From Rossellomorea aquimaris (GTDB taxonomy: Bacteria; Bacillota; Bacilli; Bacillales; Bacillaceae_B): a stretch of DNA of 64,000 nt. This document shows positions 58,547 to 64,000 of this stretch, piece after piece (within the stretch, counting starts at the first letter, position 1; every line of letters starts with the position of its first letter). The translations under genes and the position numbers were made by a program. The stretch is taken from the NCBI RefSeq assembly GCF_035590735.1, contig NZ_CP141595.1, forward strand, positions 305,001 through 369,000, in the 5' to 3' direction. The notes under the pieces were generated by a model. The model made no database searches and was not told the DNA's origin. It worked only from the letters and a program-made list of their open reading frames with translations.

Positions 58547-59923
58547 GTGAGTAAAAAAGCACCAGTTCAAAAAAATGATTATATAGATGAAGCAGTATTT
58601 GAAGACTTAACCCATGATGGGAATGGCGTGATGAAGGTTGATGGTTATCCGTTGTTCGTCCCCAATGCCCTACCAGGTGAGGAAGGGAAGGTTAAAGTCG
58701 TGAAACCGGGTAAAGGCTATGGATTTGGTCGACTGACAGAGCGAACCAAGGAAAGTCCATTTCGCCAGGAGCCTCCATGTCCGATCTACAAAGAATGCGG
58801 TGGCTGCCAAATTCAGCACATGACCTATGAAGGACAGCTGCAGGCTAAAGAAAAAAATGTCCGCGGTGTCATGCAGCGCATCGGGAAGCTTCATGACGTA
58901 AGCGTTCACCCGGTCTTGGGAATGGAAGAACCATGGCGCTACCGCAACAAAGCCCAAGTGCCTGTAGGGGAAAAAGAAGGACGCTTTGTTGCCGGCTTCT
59001 ATCAAAAACGAAGCCATGAAATCATCGATATGGACAAATGTATCATCCAGTATGAAAAAAATGATGAAGTGATTCAGCATGTGAAGAATATATGCCAGAA
59101 GCTGGAGGTCCGTCCCTATGATGAGAAGAATCATAAGGGCACTCTCCGTCATATTATGACCCGGACGGCGTATACGACGGGTGAAGTGATGGTCGTATTG
59201 GTCACACGTACGCCGGAGCTTCCTCATAAGAATGCAATCATCGAAGCGCTTGTCGAGAATATCGAAGGATTAAAATCGATCGTTCATAACGTGAATGCTA
59301 AAAAAACAAACGTGATCATGGGAGACTCCACACGCATCCTGTGGGGGGAGGAAGTGATCCATGACTATATCGGGGACGTGAAGTTTGCGATCTCGGCAAG
59401 ATCCTTCTACCAGGTAAACCCTGAACAAACGAAGGTGCTTTATGATAAAGCATTAGAATATGCTGATTTACAAGGAGAAGAAACGGTCATTGATGCGTAT
59501 TGCGGGATTGGAACGATATCCTTGTTCCTTGCCCAAAAGGCAAAGAAGGTGTATGGGGTTGAAATCGTCCAACAGGCGATAGAAGATGCGAAGAAGAATG
59601 CAGAGTTGAATGACATGACCAATGTAGAGTTTGAAGCAGGACCTGCAGAAGTCGTCATTCCCAAATGGTATGAAGATGGAATCAGGGCCGACGTCCTGGT
59701 AGTGGATCCTCCACGAAAGGGCTGCGATGAAGCGCTTCTGAATACAATCCTGACCATGAAGCCGAAGCGTGTTGTCTATGTATCCTGTAACCCTGCGACA
59801 CTTGCCCGTGACCTTAGAATTTTAGAGGATGGCGGGTACAAGACAACCGAGGTTCAGCCTGTTGATATGTTTCCGCAAACGATGCACTGTGAAGCCGTTG
59901 CGAAGATTGAGTTAGTAGAATAA
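58547..59923 (+). CDS. rlmCD: 23S rRNA (uracil-C5)-methyltransferase RlmCD
   Basis: 458 aa. N-terminal TRAM domain (about 8-65), 4Fe-4S cluster cysteines 78, 84 and 87 ([10 protein letters not shown]) plus about 165, then a SAM fold with [15 protein letters not shown] and the catalytic Cys414 in [13 protein letters not shown]. subtilis RlmCD methylates U747 and U1939; position after dgkB supports that name over other TrmA-like enzymes. GTG start after AAAGGAAG. A dispersed-element copy (59106-59118) encodes EVRPYD in a poorly conserved stretch. Confidence 0.91.
   Translation: MSKKAPVQKNDYIDEAVFEDLTHDGNGVMKVDGYPLFVPNALPGEEGKVKVVKPGKGYGFGRLTERTKESPFRQEPPCPIYKECGGCQIQHMTYEGQLQAKEKNVRGVMQRIGKLHDVSVHPVLGMEEPWRYRNKAQVPVGEKEGRFVAGFYQKRSHEIIDMDKCIIQYEKNDEVIQHVKNICQKLEVRPYDEKNHKGTLRHIMTRTAYTTGEVMVVLVTRTPELPHKNAIIEALVENIEGLKSIVHNVNAKKTNVIMGDSTRILWGEEVIHDYIGDVKFAISARSFYQVNPEQTKVLYDKALEYADLQGEETVIDAYCGIGTISLFLAQKAKKVYGVEIVQQAIEDAKKNAELNDMTNVEFEAGPAEVVIPKWYEDGIRADVLVVDPPRKGCDEALLNTILTMKPKRVVYVSCNPATLARDLRILEDGGYKTTEVQPVDMFPQTMHCEAVAKIELVE
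59106..59118 (-). repeat. Dispersed element, copy 16, inside rlmCD
   Basis: 12/13 match within codons for LEVRPYDE. Confidence 0.8.
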
Positions 59924-59939
59924 GCGAGGAAGAAAGCCG

Positions 59940-60170
59940 ATGTATCTCACAATTAAAGAAACAGCCGAATATCTGTCACTGCCGGAATCGTATATTGAGA
60001 GCCTCATTCAGCAAAATAAAATACGGGCGGTCCATGACGGAGATCAATATTTATTATACCGGGACCAATTCAATCAGCATCTGGAGCAAATGGAAAAAAT
60101 GAAGCGTCAGCTTGCTGAATACTTAAGTGAACCGATTCCGGAAGATATCGATGTGAAGGATGAAGACTAG
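59940..60170 (+). CDS. Excisionase-type helix-turn-helix protein
   Basis: 76 aa. MYLTIKETAEYLSLPESYIE and IRAVHDGDQYLLYRDQF form the HTH_17 (MerR/Xis-like) fold; acidic C-terminal tail. No integrase is near, so a chromosomal regulator is more likely than a phage excisionase. 16 nt after rlmCD. Confidence 0.78.
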   Translation: MYLTIKETAEYLSLPESYIESLIQQNKIRAVHDGDQYLLYRDQFNQHLEQMEKMKRQLAEYLSEPIPEDIDVKDED

Positions 60171-60206
60171 CCTTTCGGAAATCACCTGATGAAACGGGGA
60201 AATACA

Positions 60207-60401
60207 ATGAGCGGACAACAACGTTCCAATATCAAACAAGGTCTTGAAGTGGATATCGTCCTGAAAAAAGACCAAAGAACAAACAAACTGACACGTGGGA
60301 TTGTAAAAGATATTTTAACCAATTCACCGAATCATCCCCATGGCATTAAAGTCCGGTTAGAAGATGGACAAGTTGGGCGAGTGAAGAATATTATTCAGTA
60401 G
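60207..60401 (+). CDS. ywbE: YwbE-family protein (DUF2196)
   Basis: 64 aa. QRSNIKQGLEVDIVLKKDQR, TNKLTRGIVKDILTNSP and HGIKVRLEDGQVGRVKNI cover the whole small beta-rich family; function unknown. The ATG at 60207 follows ACGGGG; an earlier in-frame ATG (60189) lacks an SD. Confidence 0.87.
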   Translation: MSGQQRSNIKQGLEVDIVLKKDQRTNKLTRGIVKDILTNSPNHPHGIKVRLEDGQVGRVKNIIQ

Positions 60402-60408
60402 TGTAAGG

Positions 60409-60436
60409 AGAGAGGCCTTTAGTGGTCTCTTTTTTT
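60409..60436 (+). terminator. Intrinsic terminator after ywbE
   Basis: AGAGGCC pairs with GGTCTCT (one G-T), then six T. Confidence 0.8.
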
Positions 60437-60676
60437 ATGGCTCTTTTCGCAAAATATGTTGTTGCTATTTTTAGAGAAGAAAGTAGTAGTTGATTTCTGC
60501 TACAGGATGCTCGCTTTCCGCGGAGCGGTTCCCCTAACCATCCAACACACTGATTGACAGAGCATTGGCAGATCGTATGTTATAAAACTACCATTTTTGC
60601 GAAAAGGTCTTTTTTATTTATTTTTCAATTGATGTGGTACCAGATACTAAGGGGTGTATCCACAATTTGGGTTAAC
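60437..60676. other. Intergenic with a degraded Bacillus-type repeat fragment
   Basis: No gene. Around 60490-60530 the sequence GTTGATTTCTGCTACAGG, then GCTCGCTTTCCGCGG, resembles a long dispersed repeat that I recall from many Bacillus genomes; only its first 45 or so bases are present. Confidence 0.45.
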
Positions 60677-60713
60677 AAAAGGGCCTCGATCCAAAACGGA
60701 TCGAGGCCCTTCC
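60677..60713 (-). terminator. Terminator of the pxpB-pxpC-ycsG operon
   Basis: Perfect 14-bp stem: AAGGGCCTCGATCC (60679-60692 on plus) with GGATCGAGGCCCTT (60698-60711); on the minus strand a T-rich tail follows. Confidence 0.85.
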
Positions 60714-60720
60714 TTTCCAA

Positions 60721-61911
60721 TTAACTAAACAATTGAGGAATGCCTTTGATTAACGAGTATACACCCATATAAGACATGGCCACGACAATCAACGCACCGA
60801 AAATGGTCATCCAGATCGGGTGCTTGTAATCACCGACGATTTTGGTTTTATGAGCGGCGATAAGCATAACTCCCAATGCTATTGGCAAGATCAATCCATT
60901 AAGTGCACCAACGAGGATTAAAATCGCGACAGGCTTACCTACAATGACGAATACTAGTGTTGAAACGGTAATGAATCCAACGATTAGCCACTTATGATAT
61001 TTCTCGAGAAGCGGGCTGAACGTTCGAATAAAGGACACCGATGTATAGGCAGCGCCGACAACGGATGAAACAGCAGCGGACCACATGACGATCCCGAACA
61101 TCTTGTACCCTATATCACCGGCAGCCAGTTGGAATACGGAGGCTGGCGGGTTGGAGGGGTCCAATTGCAGACCTTGTGACACAATTCCTAAAGCCGCAAG
61201 GAAAAGGAAGATTCGCATGATGGACGCGATACCGATTGCGGATACTGAGCTTTTCGTGATCTCAGGAAGTGCTTGTTTCCCTGTTATTCCAGCTTCCAAT
61301 AGCCTGTGACCACCGGCGAATGTGATATATCCACCAACGGTTCCGCCTACGAGCGTAATGATGGCCAGAAAATCAATGGTGTCTGGTGCAAATGTTTTCG
61401 TAACGGCTTCTCCTACAGGGGGATTTGCTGTAAACATCACGTACACGGTAAGGATAATCATGAGTAGCCCGAGGATCTGGGCGAACTTGTCCATTAATCT
61501 ACCGGCTTCTTTCACCAGGAAGATTCCTACTGCGACAATTCCACTGAATAATGCGCCCATTTCAGGCGAAATACCAAACAGGACGTTCGTACCTAATCCA
61601 GCTCCGGCAATATTTCCAATGTTAAAGGCCAATCCGCCCAGCACTATTAGGATGGCAAGGAAGTAACCTAATCCTGGCAAGACATCGTTGGCAATATCCT
61701 GAGCCCTTTTTTCAGAAATGGCAATGATGCGCCATATATTAAGCTGAGCACCAATATCTATGAGGATCGAAACAAGGATGACGAAACCAAAGCTTGCCGC
61801 CAGGGTTTGAGTAAATACGGTTGTTTGAGTCAGGAAACCTGGTCCGATGGCGGATGTGGCCATTAAGAACGCAGCCCCTAACAATACGCTGAAATTTGAT
61901 TTTTTCTTCAA
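60721..61911 (-). CDS. ycsG: NRAMP-related transporter YcsG
   Basis: Integral membrane protein, 396 aa, about 11 segments, of the NRAMP/Mntp-like superfamily. ATSAIGPGFLTQT in the first helix sits where metal-binding DPGN is found in true NRAMPs; that motif is absent here, so metal transport is doubtful. In B. subtilis ycsG lies in the pxp/kip operon, and uptake of 5-oxoproline or a related compound is a reasonable inference. TTG start at 61911 with AAAGGAG 7 nt upstream. Confidence 0.84.
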   Translation of the reverse strand: MKKKSNFSVLLGAAFLMATSAIGPGFLTQTTVFTQTLAASFGFVILVSILIDIGAQLNIWRIIAISEKRAQDIANDVLPGLGYFLAILIVLGGLAFNIGNIAGAGLGTNVLFGISPEMGALFSGIVAVGIFLVKEAGRLMDKFAQILGLLMIILTVYVMFTANPPVGEAVTKTFAPDTIDFLAIITLVGGTVGGYITFAGGHRLLEAGITGKQALPEITKSSVSAIGIASIMRIFLFLAALGIVSQGLQLDPSNPPASVFQLAAGDIGYKMFGIVMWSAAVSSVVGAAYTSVSFIRTFSPLLEKYHKWLIVGFITVSTLVFVIVGKPVAILILVGALNGLILPIALGVMLIAAHKTKIVGDYKHPIWMTIFGALIVVAMSYMGVYSLIKGIPQLFS

Positions 61912-61947
61912 GAAGTTCGCTCCTTTGCTGTCATGTCATGGGTTGTA

Positions 61948-62952
61948 CTACGAGTTGAATTTCAAGGCAACACCTTGTTTTAAATGCCTTAATTGTCGTT
62001 CACGATCTATGTAGAGTTCCTGGGCTTTTTCATGAGAAATCATCGTAAAGATCAACTCTTCCCCAGGCTTTGCTTGAGCAATCAGAGGAAGATCCACTGA
62101 TGCGATTTGACCGATTCTTGGATAGCCTCCCGTCGTTTGCCGATCCGCTAACAGAACAATAGGCTTCCCATTCGAAGGAACCTGAATCGTCCCAAAGGCA
62201 ACCGCTTCTGAAATCATATCAAAATCCTTCTCTAGATGGAGGGACGGACCTTCCAAACGGTAGCCCATTCGATCTGATTGAGCAGACACCTTAAAGGCTT
62301 TATTGAAGAAGTGTTCCCGGCTTTCTGGCGAAAATAGATCATACTCGGTTCCCGGTATCACTCGAATGGTTTTCTTCTGATGATAGGCCGAGATGAATTC
62401 AGATGAGATGGACCAATCAATTTCTGTGAAATCATTGTCCTCTAAAAAGGGAAGTAAATACTCGATAATATTTTCAGATTCTTTCTTAATCGTTCCTGGT
62501 TCAAGGTTGTCACCTTCTTTTAAGGAGCGGCCATTCAATCCTCCAATCCCTGCTCTTACGTAAGTTGATTTGCTGTTCATGACCGTTGCTACATTGAATC
62601 CCCCTGCAATCGCAAGGTAGCTGCGGCAGCCACTCTTGCAAGCTCCGAATTTGAGAACACTTCCAGCTTTGATCAATAGTGATCTCCTTAAAGGAACCGG
62701 CTTCCCGTCGATGGTTGGAGATAAGTCTCCTCCACAAATGGAGATAAGGGCGGTTTCCCGGAACTCAAGCATTGGACCCATAAGTGTCATTTCAAGAGTA
62801 GCCTCATTTTCATCATTCCCTACAAGCAGGTTAGAGATTTTATGAGCGAGAGGATCCATACTCCCACTCACGATGACACCATATTTTTGATAGCCATACC
62901 TTCCAAGGTCCTGAATCGTTGAAAGGAGGCCCGGTTTCATTACATTAATCAT
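61948..62952 (-). CDS. pxpC: 5-oxoprolinase subunit PxpC (KipA family)
   Basis: 334 aa, biotin-dependent-carboxylase-like fold. MKPGLLSTIQDLGRYGYQKYG at the N-terminus, GGDLSP and LADRQTTGGYPRIGQIASVDLPLIAQ are family signatures. With PxpA and PxpB it hydrolyses 5-oxoproline to glutamate using ATP. The B. subtilis homologue KipA was described as antagonist of the kinase inhibitor KipI. It overlaps pxpB by 4 nt. The dispersed element (62239-62251) encodes part of LEGPSLH. Confidence 0.92.
   Translation of the reverse strand: MINVMKPGLLSTIQDLGRYGYQKYGVIVSGSMDPLAHKISNLLVGNDENEATLEMTLMGPMLEFRETALISICGGDLSPTIDGKPVPLRRSLLIKAGSVLKFGACKSGCRSYLAIAGGFNVATVMNSKSTYVRAGIGGLNGRSLKEGDNLEPGTIKKESENIIEYLLPFLEDNDFTEIDWSISSEFISAYHQKKTIRVIPGTEYDLFSPESREHFFNKAFKVSAQSDRMGYRLEGPSLHLEKDFDMISEAVAFGTIQVPSNGKPIVLLADRQTTGGYPRIGQIASVDLPLIAQAKPGEELIFTMISHEKAQELYIDRERQLRHLKQGVALKFNS
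62239..62251 (+). repeat. Dispersed element, copy 17, inside pxpC
   Basis: 13/13 match, antisense to pxpC. The residues it encodes (GPSL) lie in a conserved region, so this copy may be coincidence. Confidence 0.75.
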
Positions 62953-63668
62953 TGTTCCTCCTCCAATGCTTTATATTCTTCAAATGAAATGGGGTTGAAA
63001 CGAATTCGATCTCCTGCTTTTAGTAAGCTTGGTGAATCGTCGTTATTTGGTTTGAATAATTTTAAGGGGGTACGGCCAATCAGCTGCCATCCCCCGGGTG
63101 TTTCAATCGGGTAAACGCCTGTTTGTTCTCCAGCAATCCCAACTGAGCCTGCCGGGATCTTGAGGCGGGGTGATTCTCTTCTCGGTGTCGCAATATCCGG
63201 GGACATTCCTCCGATATAAGGGAATCCCGGGGCGAATCCAATCATGTATACGAGGTAGTCACCATTGGAATGTTTCGCGATGACTTCTTCAGTAGAGATG
63301 TGATTGTGGTTCGCTACTTCTTCAAGGTCTGGTCCAAATTCTCCACCGTAGCAAACGGGGATGTCGACGATTCGCGAATCTGATTGTTCACCGATTGTAA
63401 GTTGGGAAAGCATATATTCAATTTCTGAACAGACAATCTTGTACGGTAATGTATTCTGAAAAGGTTTGTGAGATTCAATGATTTTGATTGGATCGTAATA
63501 AAGTGTGACGGTTGTAAATGCCGGGATGATTTCCACAAGCCATTCGATTGTCCGGGTTTCGAAAAAGGTCGAGACGACTTTAACCATTTCGTGTGTTTCT
63601 TGCTGAATTGAGTTCCCTAATTGTATAACGATGGCATGATCGCCTAAGGGTCTTAACGAATAATTCAA
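62949..63668 (-). CDS. pxpB: 5-oxoprolinase subunit PxpB (KipI family)
   Basis: 239 aa. The C-terminal cyclophilin-like domain carries MIGFAPGFPYIGGM, TPRRESPRLKIPAGSVGIAG and YPIETPGGWQLIGRTP. PxpABC detoxifies 5-oxoproline; KipI of B. subtilis also inhibits sporulation kinase KinA. TTG start at 63668 with GGAGG 7 nt upstream. pxpA does not appear in this window: upstream is the operon promoter, and ycsG follows pxpC. Confidence 0.92.
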   Translation of the reverse strand: MNYSLRPLGDHAIVIQLGNSIQQETHEMVKVVSTFFETRTIEWLVEIIPAFTTVTLYYDPIKIIESHKPFQNTLPYKIVCSEIEYMLSQLTIGEQSDSRIVDIPVCYGGEFGPDLEEVANHNHISTEEVIAKHSNGDYLVYMIGFAPGFPYIGGMSPDIATPRRESPRLKIPAGSVGIAGEQTGVYPIETPGGWQLIGRTPLKLFKPNNDDSPSLLKAGDRIRFNPISFEEYKALEEEQ

Positions 63669-63771
63669 AGAACTACCTCCAGTCGTGTATGTATGTTTAT
63701 AAAAAATGGAAAATAATTATGTATGAGTAGGCGTGCAAATAAGATTATTCAGAAATTTACGCCATGTTGTT

Positions 63772-63799
63772 ATTATAGTATAATTCTTTGTCTTTTCAA
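63772..63799 (-). promoter_or_regulatory. Promoter of pxpB-pxpC-ycsG
   Basis: On the minus strand TTGAAA, 16-bp spacer, TATAAT; leader of about 95 nt to the pxpB start. Confidence 0.55.
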
Positions 63800-63883
63800 T
63801 AAAAGGTTGGGAATTAGGTGGTTCTTCCAAAAATTATGGTGTGTGGGGGTCTGGTTAATCTGCAATTGTTTTTTTGGCTCATT

Positions 63884-63907
63884 CGAGTGAAACGTTCGTT
63901 TCACTCG
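63884..63907. repeat. Hairpin A of terminal hairpin cluster
   Basis: CGAGTGAAAC, GTTC loop, GTTTCACTCG: perfect 10-bp stem. Confidence 0.9.
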
Positions 63908-63930
63908 CCTTTCAGCTTGCGCTGAAAGGC
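63907..63930. repeat. Hairpin B of terminal hairpin cluster
   Basis: GCCTTTCAGC, TTGC loop, GCTGAAAGGC: perfect 10-bp stem, sharing its first base with hairpin A. Confidence 0.9.
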
Positions 63931-63996
63931 CGGGTAGAGAAGGACAGGCGCTAGGAGCAAATGAATTTGCTCTATCGCCTGTCCTTCTCTACCCGG
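63930..63996. repeat. Hairpin C, near-perfect 33-bp inverted repeat
   Basis: 21-base outer arms (63930-63950 and 63976-63996) are exact complements starting CCGGGTAGAG; the inside adds GAGCAAAT/ATTTGCTC (63955-63962 and 63965-63972) with a 2-nt loop. It sits at the window edge, so the cluster may continue. Confidence 0.92.
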
Positions 63997-64000
63997 AATG

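Noticed and set aside
59940..60170. Phage excisionase and prophage remnant
   Set aside because: No integrase, attachment repeat or other phage gene nearby; neighbours are housekeeping genes.

Overview
The window comes from a low-to-moderate GC Bacillota of the Bacillaceae. Gene order matches the Bacillus subtilis blocks yebE-yebG-purEKBCSQLFMNHD and yerA-yerB-yerC-pcrB-pcrA-ligA-camS-opuE/putP. Further right come gatCAB, dgkB and rlmCD. The start signals (AGGAGG-type, many TTG/GTG starts), the guanine riboswitch and the PurBox and LexA-type sites are typical of Bacillus. It is not B. subtilis: it carries the glyoxylate shunt (aceB, aceA), and about 15 kb (aceBA, a complete arginine cluster, yueI, an AbrB-type membrane protein) lies between putP and gatC, which I recall as neighbours in B. 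subtilis. An environmental or marine Bacillus-like genus is plausible, but I cannot name a species.

Layout. 1-1977: 3' part of a 23S rRNA gene, 5S rRNA and terminator. 2007-2160: hairpin and a phased repeat array. 2503-4138: a peroxiredoxin-like gene, yebE and yebG. 4146-17829: the complete de novo purine operon behind a PurR-type operator and guanine riboswitch. It encodes all enzymes from PRPP to IMP; its purN-purH and purH-purD junctions are opened by repeat-bearing spacers. 17807-28223: a small membrane ORF, a DUF2892 protein, adenine-deaminase-like yerA, lipoprotein yerB, yerC, pcrB, then pcrA (with LexA-type box), ligA and camS. 28291-30739: second phased array, a 38-codon gene, putP/opuE. 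31014-34090: aceB and aceA. 34313-43669: argC-argJ-argB-argD-carA-carB-argF, turning glutamate into citrulline through the cyclic acetyl pathway with its own carbamoyl phosphate supply. 43821-48831: yueI, the AbrB-type gene and gatCAB. 49107-60401: accessory and housekeeping genes (M4 metalloprotease, small membrane proteins, thioredoxin-like protein, XRE regulator, methyltransferase, arylamine N-acetyltransferase, dgkB, rlmCD, ywbE). 60721-63668 (minus): pxpB-pxpC-ycsG, part of a 5-oxoproline utilisation operon. 63884-63996: three consecutive perfect hairpins.

The main anomalies are non-coding. (1) A 13-base element, GAGGGACGGACCT, occurs 17 times at 12/13 or better on both strands, mostly between genes; an inverted pair builds the putP terminator and a degenerate pair the aceA terminator. 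(2) Several genes ending just before a copy (purN, purH, aceB, the DUF2892 gene) have 3' ends with almost only A or C at codon position 3, unlike the rest of those genes. (3) Three intergenic arrays of short motifs (GACGCATA twice, GGTTGATAAA once) are spaced at 20 to 21 bp and each lies just downstream of a terminator. (4) At least four genes of 37 to 54 codons are supported by start signals. No phage, transposase, CRISPR array or tRNA gene was recognised.
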